DNA from: Ambrosia x helenae | Taxonomy: Eukaryota; Streptophyta; Magnoliopsida; Asterales; Asteraceae | DNA: 64,000 nt | Assembly (NCBI GenBank): GCA_030844895.1 | Contig: CM061226.1 | Location: 102,572,687-102,636,686 of the forward strand | Reading direction: 5' to 3' | In this document: piece after piece, positions 33,615 to 46,546 of the stretch | Layout of the letters: each line of letters begins with the position of its first letter | Numbering within the stretch: position 1 is the stretch's first letter | Made by a program: the position numbers and the translations under genes | The notes under the pieces: generated by a model | What the model was told of the DNA's origin: nothing | Seen by the model: only the letters and a program-made list of their open reading frames with translations | The model's database searches: none

Positions 33615-33657
33615 AATAATAATAATAATAATAATAATGATAATAATAATAATAATA
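33615..33657. repeat. (AAT)n microsatellite in the ABHD 5' region
   Basis: Tandem AAT triplets directly upstream of the ATG at 33603 on the minus strand. Confidence 0.9.
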
Positions 33658-33820
33658 TGTTTGGTTTGGACCCAACTCATGAATGCATATGTGGTGTCCT
33701 TTTTTACGTTTGTGTGTTATGGTTTAAAAGATTTTAGTTGGGTTTTGAAAGAAACTGGTGATTGGGTTTTGAAGGGGTTTTGAAATGGGGAGAGAGATTG
33801 TGTGTGTATGTATATATGTA

Positions 33821-33825
<5 letters not shown>

Positions 33826-33872
<47 letters not shown>
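33826..33872. repeat. (GA)n / (CT)n microsatellite
   Basis: About 23 GA dinucleotides. On the minus strand this is a CT-rich tract about 220 nt upstream of the ATG, a common feature of plant core promoters and 5' UTRs. Confidence 0.92.
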
Positions 33873-33874
<2 letters not shown>

Positions 33875-34534
33875 TGAGAGAGAGTTGCAAGAACTGAGTT
33901 TTGATCATTCATTTGCTTGACTTGGTTGGGTACATCAAAGTCCAAAATATATCGTATTGTGTATTTTTATTTGGAATTAAAAAAAAAAAATTGTAGTACT
34001 TTTAAACCTTGAGTAAAGATCAAATACAAAGTGTTTTTTCGGTAAGAACTGTGATAATCAACGGGATAAAAAAAATTTATTTTTTTAGAATTTTTTTTCC
34101 CATGTGCTTAAACATTCTTTCTAAATAAATAATACAAAAAAAAATTAGTGTAATTACGTCAATAAAGTAAATACATTAGTTTACACTACAGTACTTATGT
34201 AATTACTCTACACGCAATTACTCTACACCAAATTTTTTTTTTTTTTAGTTTTCAATACTATAATACATGTTTAATAATATGGGAAAAAAATTTGAAAAAA
34301 AAATAAAAAAAATGTTCTCCTTTAATTCTCACAGTTATTACCGAAAAAACACTTTGTACCGGATTTTTCCCCTTTAAACCTTAAAGGGTGTATAGTATAG
34401 AATTCCCCATTGATTTAAAAAATGTACTTTTGAGGAGTGTTGTTACTGGTGGTGTTAGGAAAATTTATTTACCAAAGTCGGTATTTAAGAAATATTTACT
34501 TAAATTGGTATTTCTTGAAAAGTTATACCTTGAC
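33873..34534. other. Intergenic spacer
   Basis: AT-rich, with a roughly palindromic pair near 34030-34075 and 34300-34360 (AAACACTTTGTACC / CAAAGTGTTTTTTC), likely an old MITE. No target duplication seen. Confidence 0.4.
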
Positions 34535-35029
34535 CTAGATACAAGCTCGAACAATCTCCTTATTTGAGAATACCATCTTGTTTTTCGCTTTCCAAATAAA
34601 CAACATTCTATAAAAAATGATTGTTTGTACCGCCTTTTTTCTAACCCCCAAGCCTGCTACCTTGTTATGTATTTTGGACGAATCCTGCCAAAAAAAAACA
34701 TAAATAGGAGGCATGGAGCACCAAGTCGTCACCATTTTTCATATAGACGACACCACATAGCATCCGTCTAGAAGGTGATCAACCGTCTCATCCTTCATTA
34801 CATAACATGCAAATTGTTGAAGAAATTTCAAACCACGCCTATGTTTAAGTGCAACAAGTGTATGTAGACGATCAAGGGTTTGCTCTCCACACCAAGATAT
34901 TAACTTTCTTCGACAACCAGAATTTCCAATCCATGAATCTGAAAGCATACCCAGAATTCCAATCCATGAATCTGAAAGCATACCCATTATATTCCTAACC
35001 AAAAACCCATATTGCACATCCCCATCCAT
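34535..35029 (-). pseudogene. LINE ORF2 C-terminal remnant (zf-RVT region)
   Basis: Two minus-strand pieces resemble the C-terminal zinc-binding region found after plant non-LTR reverse transcriptases: SWCGEQTLDRLHTLVAL and DETVDHLLDGCYVVSSI at about 34915-34745, then WCSMPPIYVFFW and KKAVQTIIFYRMLFIWKAKN at about 34720-34570. Stops and frame changes break it. No RT core remains. Confidence 0.55.
34920..34986. repeat. Tandem duplication of about 33 bp
   Basis: AATTTCCAATCCATGAATCT...GCATACCC is immediately repeated with one indel. Confidence 0.85.
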
Positions 35030-35327
35030 TTCTATGAATCAGGATTTGAAATGAGCGAACAATTAAAAAGCAAGTTACAACTTACAACGCTCAAACCATT
35101 CACTAATTACCGTTTCCGTAAGCGGTTCTCTCAACCAATTCCATTTTATGCCCTTGTTGACCTTGACCTAGGCTGGTATAGAGGTTTTGGTCTGGTCTGG
35201 CCCGGTTCAGGTTCCAAAACATTGCATATATACACCAACAAAAATGAGTTCATCAAAGTCTTTTCATCTTGAAGTTATATACTAAAATAAGTTGGTTCTA
35301 TTAATTTATTCAATATTACATTATTAA

Positions 35328-35458
35328 GGGTATGTTTAGCAAAATTAGCTGGAGGCTGGTAGCTGGAATAAAGCTTTTTATTGAGTATGAGCTTTTTCTT
35401 AAAAGTTTGAACCTTGAAACTCCTGAAAGCTCTTAAAAGCTCCGTGCCAAACATACCC
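35328..35458. mobile_element. Tourist-like MITE (131 bp)
   Basis: The ends are GGGTATGTTTAGCA and, from the right, GGGTATGTTTGGCA. TAA flanks both sides (35325-35327 and 35459-35461), the 3 bp duplication of PIF/Harbinger elements. The interior is paired AAGCTTTT/AAAAGCT hairpin sequence. Confidence 0.85.
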
Positions 35459-35461
35459 TAA

Positions 35462-36116
35462 CACAATATCACCACCTTAATACATTAGCAAAATGCTTAA
35501 ATGCAAAGCAATTTTACGTGAGGACTTTTGAATTAATAAAACTAAATAAGTAACAATTGTTTTTTACAATTTTAAGAATCTCGAAAGAAATTAAAGCTTA
35601 AAATACGTAACATATTTTGTTTTTTTTTTGTTTTTCAAATAATATATTTTACCGGATATATAAGAGAAAACATGATGAGCCAAAGAACACACAGACAAAT
35701 ATTGTAGTGGGTCCCAGCTGCCCGAAATACCGAAGCTCTGTGAGGCACCGTACGTGAGGTTGCGTCAGAGCGTGAACTTGATTTTCAAAGACGTTTGTTT
35801 GATGTAGTGGGCCCCTGTTTCACTCCCGATTGGTAATGGGTCGGGTTTGGCTAATACCATACCCATACCCGATTATAAAATCTCATCTAATACCCCTCTT
35901 ATTACTTGTCGGGTATAGAGCATACCCGTGGGTATCACGTATACCTGTTGGGATTTACATTTATATATTTTTACTTTCTTTCATAGTTTTATGTTTTAGA
36001 AACCTATAATATATTAAATTGTAATAAATAACATATGTATCATCACCATACTAATATTTGAAATAATTAAAATGCAAATATCTATAATCTATAATCTATA
36101 ATCTATATTATCTATA
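35462..36116. other. Intergenic spacer
   Basis: No gene. A CGGGT/TACCCG-rich block at 35840-35950 resembles one at 62450-62580. TCTATAATC repeats at 36081-36106 resemble those at 61321-61370. Confidence 0.5.
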
Positions 36117-37299
36117 TCTATATTATCTTATTAAGGAGGAGTGATGGTAGAATAGTAATTTTCAATTCCGTACAACTTAATAAACAACATGCACAAGTGA
36201 TTTATGCTTACATAATGAGGGTATAATTGAAACTTTGTGAAATATTAAGACACTAAAAGGGTATATTAGTAAATTTGTATTCACATTTTAGTTAAAACTA
36301 TAAAATTCTTTACCTTAATACCCATATAATGCACTCTCTTCCTAACCCCCAATTTAATGTTTTATTATTAATTATTAACGATACTCAGCTTCACCTTCCT
36401 GGTAATAAATTCTTGATGATGAAACAATTGAACCTAATCGACATCAATTCTTTCAGCTCACAATCAATTGTTTCAGCTCATAACCGTTACCCCCATTCTC
36501 ACAACCGTTACCCCCATTAAAGCCATAAACCAACCTTATGAAAGAAATGAAGCTAATCGACATCAACCATAAACCAACCTTACAGCACAGAACCGTTACC
36601 CCCATTCAATTATTTCATTACATTCTTTCATTGCTTCGGTTACCAATTATACCCATAAATCTGATTGTTGAACCTCAAGTAATTGCTATATCACTAATTT
36701 CCCAATTTCCCAGCTCTTTGTTGAATCACCAATTTTGTTGAATAGCTGCTGATTCTCTCACCACCGGTTGTTCTATACACTCATCTTCTACGGTAATTTT
36801 ATTTGATAATTTTGGTGTTGTTTTCCCAGGTTTTTGTTGAATACTTGTTGCTTTTCTCACCACCAGTTGTTCTATACACTCATCTTGTTACGGTAAGTTT
36901 GTTTTCATTTGGTTCCCCATTGCGTTTTTATGTATTAAACGATGTCGAAACTCCAAATCAAGAAAGCCACAGTGATGATGTAGAGCTAATGACTAATTTT
37001 ATTTTATAAAGTATGTTGTAGTATAGAGAGGCCAACCAACCCTATCCAACAATTGAACATATGGGGTTAATATATGTTGTCTTTGACCGCATCTTCAAGT
37101 GAATGTAGGAGGTTTGTAAGCACATGAGTTATTTAACCCGTGTGTCCTGTTTGACCCCTTTTGTGGTTAAGCCTTTTAGTTTTACCCATTTTTCCTGTTA
37201 GCAATAAAGGATGACTCATGTGTCAACATTTCCCCCTTTATGTGTGTGTGTGTGTGTGTTTTAATATTGGCTTATAATGTAAAATATCCAATAATCTAG

Positions 37300-37609
37300 G
37301 GAATCACAACCAATGAAGTGGGCAATGAGGTTACGCGTTGTTCTACATCTTGCAGAAGCTCTTGAATATTGTACGAGTAAAGGTCGTACTCTTTATCATG
37401 ACCTTAACGCTTACCGTGTCCTGTTTGATGAGGTAAACTTTTGATTTATTTTTCTTTCTAAAATATTGTTAGATCCCTTTATCTATGCATTAAATTCCTA
37501 CAGGAAGGTAATCCAAGACTTTCATGTTTTGTGCTCATGAAGAATAGCAGGGCTGGCAAAAGTTATAGTACTAATCTTGCATTTACTCCACCTGAGTATT
37601 TGAGGACGG
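37300..37609 (+). pseudogene. Captured exons of a brassinosteroid-signalling kinase (BSK) gene
   Basis: Two exons with intact splice sites. Exon 37300-37432 encodes QPMKWAMRLRVVLHLAEALE and then CTSKGRTLYHDLNAYRVLF. Exon 37504-37609 encodes GNPRLSCFVLMKNSRAGKSY and then TNLAFTPPEYLRTG. This is the catalytic-loop to activation-loop region of BSK-type receptor-like cytoplasmic kinases (HDLNAYR in place of HRDLKxxN). The remaining kinase exons and the TPR domain are absent. The intron is retained, so capture occurred at DNA level. Confidence 0.85.
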
Positions 37610-39460
37610 GTATATTTACATAAATAAACTTGCTCTTTTCTAGGTTGTTTTTCTTTATTTTTCAACATGTACAATGGAAGGAAAGAGAATATATTGATAA
37701 GCCGAATCAAGACGACCCAGATGTAGTTACCAAAGCGTAAGCTCTTATAGAGTTATAGTCTGATTATAGATTATAATGTGCTTCATGTTTAATATATTTC
37801 TTATTTTATCTTGTAGGTTACGATTCCATTGCAAGAAAAATTATTGGCGCCAAGGCTAAACAGGTAGCTAATCGCAAATTATAGTTCAATTTGTGTCTCC
37901 ACTTTTGTTAGTTAGTATTTCTTGAATTGAATGAAATTGAATGGTATGCTGATATGTGAAATTGCCGATTAATGGTACCTAGAGTTGCAAAGCTGTGGAA
38001 AGCATATTGCTAGGCTGTTCTTGACTCTTTTAGCTGACATCTTTTGCATTTGTCTTTAAAAGATTTATGTTGACGTGTCTATGTGTACTTTGTGACACCT
38101 ACTTATCAGTTTTTGGAAAATTGCTGCTACCTATCAATCTTTTAGCGATTGGCGCCTATTCTCCTAGGCGCCTAAGCGAATAGGCTCCTAAGCGAATCAA
38201 ACGTCTTAGCGCCTAAGCGAATAAACGCCTGTGCGGCTAGGCGAAAATATTATAGAAAATGGAAAAGTGTTGTTATTTATTTTTTTGCGATTGGCGCCTA
38301 TTCACCTAGGCGCCTATTTGCCTTGGCGCCTATTCGCCTAGGAACCTACGCGCCTAAGCGAATCAAATGCCTAGCTAAAAAAATGATTACCACAATACAA
38401 CAATACTTAAAAATGTTAATAGTTCGTGGTGCATTCATATCCATGTTCATTTGATAGCAGATGATTTATGGATTCTATTACTTTTGTATTACGGTTAACC
38501 ATTGGTTTCTTTAGTTGTTTTTTATTATATTTTATTATTATTATTATTTTAATTTTTTTGGGGGAGCGGGGCAGGAGGTTCACATTTATTGTTGATTGTT
38601 AGTCATGTAAACCGTCTCACTGTCAGACTCTATAATGGGATTAGAATGTTGTTAGCATTTGTTCATTCAGGCCTCGACTGCATTTTTATAGTTGCCCCTG
38701 TAAAAATTGATCCAACTTTTGTATATTCATTTCCAATGCATAGACACACATGACATTTGCATACACACATTTTCACATTCACATACACATGTAAATATCA
38801 ACTTAAAAATACATTTTTTATCATAAGCATATTGAGTCTGAATGTTGTCATTTTGATCAGGGATGCTGATTTGCATCTATGGTTGGATATATTTACAGTA
38901 CTCAAGCCATTAAAAAAGGTAAGTAGTTTTGGCTTAGTCATTAATTATTTGCCCTCTTATTTGGTACAATACATGTGTTTTATATGAAATTAATTTTTGT
39001 ACCATTTGGTTTTCTTTTTGAGGAGACATGCCAGTTGACTTTGCTAAATGGGTTTTAAGAGCACTTCGCCTTCAAGCACACAACTCAAAATTCTTTTACT
39101 AATTCTCACTTTCGGTTAGTTCGTCTCACTGAAAACATAAGGAGTGTGATTGGTAAAGGTGGTGTATGACAACCTAGCATCCGATTACCTACAATTGATG
39201 CGGTCATGCGGTTGCAGCCACGGTGCTATAAGAAAACTGAAAAAGATTCGTTGTACTCGAAACAACTTTGTAGTTTGAGTCATGTAGAAAACTTATGTAC
39301 ATATGTTACCGTCAATGTTAATGTTTTTGCGGTTTAATGCGCTGTCTTTACGCTGCGTAGCGAGTGGCGAAGCTTCAAGGCTGCTATAAACATGTATAGT
39401 AATTAGGCCTGCTCTTTATGCAATACACTAATCCGGTCATGTCTTCTGTAACATCCACCT
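37610..39460 (+). other. Further exon-like fragments of unidentified origin
   Basis: Short coding-like pieces with plausible splice sites follow the BSK exons: 37670-37731 (QWKERIYIDKPNQDDPDVV), continuing across a GT-AG interval to about 37818-37858 (LRFHCKKNYWRQG); 38860-38919 (RDADLHLWLDIFTVLKPL); and 39020-39190 (FRLVRLTENIRSVIGKGG). I cannot name the parent genes. They may be additional captured fragments in the same Helitron-like element. Confidence 0.4.
38137..38375. repeat. Palindromic GGCGCC/CCTAGG-rich repeat
   Basis: Two blocks (38148-38242 and 38287-38375) are dense in TTGGCGCCTATTCGCCTAGG and its complement. They are separated by a short AT stretch, so the whole segment can fold. 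It is probably a small foldback element inside an intron-like region. Confidence 0.65.
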
Positions 39461-40236
39461 GACATAACAAACTACTATAATTTGCAGCCTACAAAATAGC
39501 ACTCAATGTACCAACAACTTAAAATCCTTTTGTAAATTATATTTCGTCTACACCTTGCATGAACCACCGTAACACACGAATTTCGTCTATACCAACCTAT
39601 GGTCTATTTTTAACGCTACGTTTGCCTCTTCTGATAATCTTTGTTATATAGATTTGTTTATGTATAGTGTAGTTTTATAAATGTCAAAATATCACACGGT
39701 TTATATAAAGCATCCACATTGTGTGTACTTTTAAAAATTTATTCAAGGTACTCAAGAACTAATGGACGCTACAGAATTTATAACTAAATACTAGGTTGTT
39801 TGTGACAACCTGGACCCATCACTTTTATAAATGTGCATAATTGGTTCCTTAACTATTTCAAAATTTTCATTTTTAACCCTCATATTTTAATAGGACCAAA
39901 ATTCACAATTTAATAAAACCTATAATTTTTATAAGTAAAAGTATGCACGTTTATACTCACATCTACACCCAGCACGCATGTTTCAGACCTTGATACTCAA
40001 AACCCTTAATTTTCGGTCCTAAAACAACTTAGAATCCGAAGGAAACAAGTCCGAAACTTAAAATTGATTAAATTAGAAAAAATGATTTTTTTTTGCTCTC
40101 GCGGTCGGCGGAGACAGTCAAACAGTCAAAGTTCTAGTCAAAGTCATAGTCAAATTCCTAGTCAAAGTCCTAGTCAAATAGTCAACTTATTTTAAAACCT
40201 TACTTTATGGTGTTGACCAATTTTTAAAGCCTTATT

Positions 40237-40574
40237 TGTTGGGCCATGTTATTAGAGTTTGCGTTTGACTTGGGCTTGATATTATTATTGTTTTAGTTAG
40301 TTTTCGGCCCAAGGGGTCCATGTAACATAACCGCCCTATGATAGTATAAATAGGGGGTTACTTAGTTGTTTTGGGGTTGCTAGTCATTTTTGTCATCTTT
40401 GATTCATCTTGTAATCAGCTAGTGTGTGTACCAGACATCTCTTTGAAGACGTGTGCACTTGATAATATAATCATTCAGTTTTAAGTCTCTTTCTTGTTCT
40501 TCACCATTCAATCGATATTCCGCATCCATTGAGTGGTTAGTTTGATACCCGGTAGAGAAGATCTTGGACTTACA
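40237..40574 (+). repeat. 5' LTR of copia E
   Basis: TGTTGGGCC ... GGACTTACA, 338 bp. TATAAATA at 40345-40352 is the likely Pol II TATA box. Confidence 0.95.
40345..40352 (+). promoter_or_regulatory. TATA box in LTR E
   Basis: TATAAATA followed by GGGGG. The same box is in the 3' LTR at 59578-59585. Confidence 0.75.
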
Positions 40575-40576
40575 AT

Positions 40577-40588
40577 TGGTATCAGAGC
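40577..40588 (+). promoter_or_regulatory. Primer-binding site, copia E
   Basis: TGGTATCAGAGC, complementary to initiator methionyl-tRNA, two bases after the LTR. Confidence 0.95.
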
Positions 40589-40742
40589 CTAAGAAGTCTT
40601 TCGAAGGCTCGGTTTGGTATCAAAGGAAGAAGATCAAGGAAGTTACTATTACGAACAAAGGTTTCCTTATCCAGCTGAGTTCGACGACGTGGAGTTCAAC
40701 CTTGGAGAGTTCAACAAACTTGGCTGAGTTCAACCTAATATC

Positions 40743-40872
40743 TGAGTTCGACGTGGAGTTCAACCTTGAGTTCAACCTTGAGTTCAACCCTGAGTTCAAC
40801 CTTGAGTTCAACCCTGAGTTCAACCCTGAGTTCAACCTTGAGTTCAACCTTGAGTTCAACCTTGAGTTCGAC
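40743..40872 (+). repeat. 12 bp tandem repeat GAGTTCAACCYT in the leader of E
   Basis: About eleven copies of GAGTTCAACCTT or GAGTTCAACCCT lie between PBS and gag; outlying single units begin near 40677. All frames stay open through it, giving spurious repetitive peptides. Complementary GAACTC motifs occur at 55949-56440. Confidence 0.93.
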
Positions 40873-41008
40873 CTGCTTATTGGGCGGAACATTCCAAACT
40901 TTTGGGCTGGACTTTTCAAATATTATTGGACTGGACATCTTTAAATTGCTGGACTGTTTATCTGTTTACATTAACTTGAACTAATAAATTTAACTCTTAT
41001 TTTCAGAA

Positions 41009-41720
41009 ATGGATCAAATTGTTAATCAGGCTAACTTAAATGGACTAAATACTGACCAGCTACTTGTAGCTGCACAAGTAGACAAAGCCATGGAATCTGT
41101 CATTGGCACTCATCAGAAAATCCCTGTTCTTCAACTCGGAATGTCTTATTCTGAGTGGAAGTTCAGGTTCATTCAAGTCATGAAGATAAAGGATGCAAAG
41201 GCTCTAAGATCTATTCTAAATGGACCTTGTGTGATTACCTATGTGGTAAATGAAATAACTGGAATCACTGCTATCAAACCAAAGAGTATGTACACTGATG
41301 AAGATCATGAAAAGACTGATGTTGATGAAAGGGCAATTGCTTACCTTCATCAAGGACTCTCACCTGAAGTATCAATTGGAGTTCGTGACAATGGCACTGC
41401 AAAAGAACTTTGGGAAGCTCTTGAGAATCTGTATGAGGGAAACGAAGAAATGAAGGAAAGCAGGAGGGAGATGCTGAGTCAGAAGTTTAATGCTTTCAAT
41501 CACATTCCAGGAGAATCACTTGAAAGTCAGATACAACGTTTCGTGGCCTTAGTGAGTGAAATGAAATCAAATGATATGGTGGTAGACAACTCCGTCATGA
41601 ATAAAAAGCTGCTCAATACTCTTCCAAGGAGTTGGGACTCAAATGCCACCCTCATCAAGAGAACTAAAGATCTAGCAAGACTCACTCTTTCTGAGACCAT
41701 CTCATTAATCAAGTCCTATG
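41009..41720 (+). pseudogene. gag of copia E, N-terminal part
   Basis: It starts ATG at 41009 (MDQIVNQANLNGL) and encodes 237 residues typical of copia capsid: SYSEWKFRFIQVMK, the KELWEALENLYEG block, then FNHIPGESLESQIQRFVALV and LLNTLPRSWDS. The frame is interrupted at 41720 by element D. Because the CTATG duplication is shared, the frame resumes correctly at 48006 if D is ignored. Before D arrived this was a continuous gag. Confidence 0.92.
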
Positions 41721-43182
41721 TGTAACACCCCAACCGATGGCGGAATCATCGAGGTGTCACGTAGTGACGATTGTTCAAAAGCACATGGTACTAAAAGGTA
41801 AATATATTATTGAATAATTTAAATTGTCTTACATGGATGAAATGGGAAAAATACAAAAGTCTGAACAAAACATGAAAATTGAAATAAATTATTTAAAGCA
41901 AGCACTAAAATCCAATGCTATGCAACTAAGATCAAACTGCACCTGAAACATGTACAAAATAAGTTTGGTCAACATATGAAATGTTGGTGAGCATTCCTAG
42001 ATTTAATACATATAGTAAGTTGGAAAACATTATACAATTCAAGTGCAAAGCTACAGTGCATTTATGTAAACTATGTATCATACAAATGAGAGAAATCAAT
42101 CCTGTGACTGTATAATGTACTAAATGAACGGCGGTGTACTTATCCAAATAATTGGATAATAACTTAACAATGACCATGGATTCTCCGATGAAAAAGGGGG
42201 AGAATCAACCTAGGCGAGTTGTCAATCCAATAGCGCTATCCAATGTTAAGGTCGGTTTGTACAATGCTAATGATTTCACTGAGTACAAATGTATTCTACA
42301 TGTAATGTCTAAGCATAAAGCACGTTTGTAAGCAAATGCACATAGTACTAGAATTGTATTGTAAAAATGTGAACTTGTATTTGTAATTTGTATAAGTGTA
42401 CATGTAACACCCAAAAAATGAATAAAAGCAAAAAGGGGATAGGAAATACTCACTTTCGCCAAATAACTAGATGACTAAGCGAGCGTGAAAATGCGAGCAA
42501 TCCAAAGATTCAACAACGAAACTAGTCCAATTTAGAAGAAAAGAAACCGAATAGGAAAAATATCAAGCTTCCAATTCGCCAATTACAAGAGCTTATAATC
42601 AAAGCTTCAAATGTAGAAGTAATATACTCTAGAAGAAAGGTATGAGGGAGAGCTTAATCGAATTGAAACATTCGATTTAGAGGTGCAAAGTGTAATGGGT
42701 CATAGGTGGGTTTTTATACTAGTTTTGGATTCAATTAGGCTTTTAAAATTGGTCAACACAATAAAGTAAGGTTTTAAGATGAATTGACTATTTGACTAGG
42801 ACTTTGACTGAGACTTTGACTAGGACTTTTGACTAGGACTTTGAATGGAACTTTGACTGTTTGACTGTCTTAGCGGACCGCGAGGGCTAAAAAAAATAAT
42901 TTTTCTAATTTAATCAATTTTAAGTTATAGACTTGTTTCCTTCTGTTTCTAAGTTGTTTTAGGACCGAAAATTAAGGGCTTTGAGTATCAAGGTCTGAAA
43001 CATACGTGCTCGGGTGTAGATGTGAGTATAAAACGTGCATACTTTTACTTATAAAAATCATAAGTTTTATTAAATTGTGAATTTTGGTCCTATTAAAATA
43101 CGAGGGTTAAAATGAAAATTTTGAATTAGTTGAAGAACCAATTATGCACATTTATGAAAAATGAAGGGTGCAAGTTGTCACA
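41721..43182 (-). repeat. 3' LTR of element D
   Basis: 1462 bp, TGTGACAACTTG to GGTGTTACA on the minus strand. TATAAAAACC (minus) is near 42712-42721. The intron-like GT-AG pair lies at 42453 and 41943. Confidence 0.95.
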
Positions 43183-46100
43183 GTCTCCTCTACTTTAGAA
43201 AATTTCGTCCCGAAATTACTTCCAAGTGAAGGTTTCCATCAAACAAAAGACATTTGTAAAAAGGCAAGTAGATTTTAAGAAATGCATCAACCATGATTTG
43301 AAAACGTTTGAAGTAGTTGTTTAATACCCAAAATAAGAGTTTGAAAATCCTTAAAGTTTGACCCAAGGTTAGAGAATTAAGAGTTTATAATGAGCAAGGT
43401 TTGGGAAAAGTATGTAACTGGTGAGGGCAGGGCAGTGTTATAGTAGCTTCCCTTACTTTAGAGAAGTTTTTGACCGAACTTTATTAAGGACATGCAACAG
43501 GATTTCGACTAACAGAGAGTGTAAGAGTATACAAAGGTTGTGTTTTCTGTGTGGATGGTCCAGAGAAAGACTCTAGGAAGTCGAATTGAAGCTCGTGTAA
43601 GAATATTCTTATCGAAAATGCTAGCTATTAGTCAACGATCTAATAAAGAGATAGTACTGGGTAGGTTCTTGGTCAGACTCCTAGTCCGTTCCCCGCAGTA
43701 TCGCTCGTGCTTATATATAGGGTGTACCGCAGCTAACCCACCACACTACTGATACTTTGGACTCGTACTGATTGTCTACTAATCGCCTAAGTAGAATCAC
43801 ACACCACCCCCATGTACCTGTAAATCCATGATTGCGTTCCGGACCGTAATCATCGATTTACCTTACACTAGGGTGCTATGCTTTTCCATAACACTAACAT
43901 AAGTAATACAAGAAACAATGCGTGCAGCCAAAATGTGTTAAGTAATAGATACTGCTCAAGTATAAGATGCGGTTAGAGGTTCTTCCCCTTTCAGGTTCAC
44001 CTTTTAACCGTAATGAGATTAATGTGTTAGTATAAGACATGATTAGGGGTTCTTCACCTTTCGGGTTCACCCTTAACCGGTAAATTTTTGTTCACATCAT
44101 TGGGCTCTAAACAGCCATATTGATAAACTCTGAGGATTACACCGTTCCCCTTGGGTTAGAGGAATACTCTGAACCGAGTCGTACATGGGAACTGGCTTAG
44201 ATCTCATACGAGCTATCAATTAGTATGTTCGTTGGTCATGATGATGAACAAAATAATGTAAAGTATAACAGGGTTTTGCACACAACAAAAAAAATATGCA
44301 TACCAAATATGTGTTCATGTAAGTATATAAGTATAGCATAAAATTTTGATTGAAAGAATAGCATAACGTAAATCGAGTAAATCACACAATTTGCACAAAA
44401 TAAAAGTAAACGAGTTAAATTAATGCTCAAAACTAGTGTTGTAAGAATAACTACTAATAACTAGTGCGAGAATAGTTGCGAATAATGCATGAAAATAACT
44501 ATCAACAAAAGAATAATACAAAATTAATAAGATAATGTACGAACGTAACTATAAATAGAATGGTGTAAAAAAATGAAATTTAATGTAAATGAAAGTGCGC
44601 AGAACAGACGTATAGTCTACTGGTATGAGGATAACTTTTTGGAAACCGAAAAATGTTTTAAGTTCAAAACAGGTTCACTTGAAAAGATTTCGTAGGTACA
44701 CATTTTCATGTGTTTACGAGAAGTCGAGTTTGAAAAGTGTTATAAGGTATATTATTAGTTGCAAATTCCTCCTGAAAACATATATTGGATACGTTATATG
44801 AAAACATGCAGATTTACATTTTGATTTTTAAAATATGCAATGCAAGTTTATAAAACGCAAGATGAAACCATTTCATGAAGTGTGTGTAAATCTAATGTGT
44901 TTCGAAAAACCAAGATTTAAAATAATGTGAAGGATGTGAATGATCCCAGATGCCTTGACGAATTTTGGAAAATAAAATTTTATGTATTTAAACATTTCTT
45001 TAACTTGTGGGTTGTAAAGTCGGAAATTTTTAATTGTTATGAAATGTTGAGAATATCGAAGTGTTACCCGTTAAGACTAGGTAAACTAGAAACCTTTTAA
45101 ATTTTCAAACTTTTATGAAATTTATACATTGAAAGATCATTTATTTGCAAGATCGTTAAGGCATCTCTTTGGGCTCATAGCGGGCTATTTGATTCAAGGC
45201 ACAAGGTGTATGAAAAGTGTGTTCTAATTTGGCGAATAGGCTTTGTGAAAAGACTTATAGAATAAGTTGTCAAATTAATCGTTTTAGAGAGTAGTGTACT
45301 AGTGCGTATCGTGTAGGTAGGCATATATGTATGAGTTAAGTCTGACTAAGAAGTTCTAACTAATGGTAGTTGGCTATGGCTTAGGAGACTGGGTGCAGCA
45401 ATATTAGTATTAGGTATATGAGGATATACTGTGACTTCGATCAACTAAGTTTGTAAACATGAAGGTATAAAACAGGTTGAAATAATAAGTTTGGAAAAAC
45501 CATGTTCATTTTTAACTGTATGATGACGCAACATTCCTAAAATCAGGATGTGATCAAAGTTAAACACAGAGTTTAAAATTTAAGTCGTGGGTAAAAATGT
45601 TTTAACGCAAAACGAGTAATACCTTATAGTGTAAGAATCATGAGCATAAGTGAAATAGTGTAAACTTTAATGCGATAATATATCGAACAAAAGTTTTAGT
45701 AATGATGATAAGGGATTCAAAAGAGAATGATCAATGAATAATGACATATGAAACATCAAGTGATTAAATGGAATCTTCAAATGATAAACAAACATAAATA
45801 TCAATGATATAAAACATTGGAATTGTTTCTATAGGAAACTTTGACCAACTCAAGTATTTGAAATTTCCTAGCGACTTGTGGGGGCGTACTTTAGCCTATA
45901 AGTGAATGCTCATCTCAAGAGTTCCCAAGTAGGTATACGGCTCCCTCGTCTGATTGGGATTTATACGAAATACCAAGCCTAGACAGAAAACTCAGGATAC
46001 AGGCGCTCACCCTTCCAGATTGCACGTGCCCCATCAATAGTGAATTCCACAACTTTAGCGAGATTAAAAGCGAGATGCAAAAATAGATCTTTAAGATTTG

Positions 46101-46546
46101 GATTTCACTCCTAACTCAAAGATGTATTTCAAAATTGAAAACGATTGTGGAATGAAACCAATCACTAAGTTAAGGATATCACTCACGGCTTAGTGGTTAA
46201 GTTCCTTTTTGAAAGAAATATTCTTTGAGGTGTGGATGTCACTCCTATCTCAAAGATATATTCCTAAAATAAATAACATATAGAGGGGTGAAACTAATCA
46301 CCAAGGTATGGATATCACTCCTAACTTGGTGATATCATTTCGTTTGTGAAATACGAGTATCTTCTTCTTTAAACAACTCACCGAAAGAATAACGAGAAAG
46401 AATCATAGCGAAAATATCTTGAAAGAAAATAATAGGATAAAGGGAAGCAAACACGAGAGGACTCGTGAATGTAAGCTTGGTTATAGACTAGGCTAAAAGG
46501 TATTATAATAACCTAATTCCCTATAACCATGGCTCTGATACCAATC
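43183..46546 (-). other. Non-coding interior of element D
   Basis: Only short spurious ORFs occur. Conserved blocks shared with B: about 43680-43860 (3' domain) and about 45885-46040 (5' leader). A GGTTAGGGGTTCTTC-type direct repeat lies at 43975-44085. At 46085-46340 four units of about 75 bp carry GGATATCACTCCTAACT variants. The PBS (46532-46543, reverse complement TGGTATCAGAGC) adjoins the 5' LTR. Confidence 0.8.

Noticed and set aside
33471..33737. ORFs with poly-Ile or poly-Asn
   Set aside because: They read through the (AAT)n microsatellite in the 5' region of the ABHD gene.
40564..40984. ORFs with FNLE/NSRL/SSTL repeats on both strands
   Set aside because: Every frame through the 12 bp tandem repeat stays open because the unit is a multiple of three without stops; the gag start lies just downstream.
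42205..42462. 85-aa ORF MAKVSISYPLFAFIHFLGVT found three times (also 47030-47287 and 60348-60605)
   Set aside because: It lies in the LTR intron-like segment and recurs because the LTR is repeated; its ATG overlaps the donor-like site, and the equivalent ORF in LTR B is not conserved in sequence.
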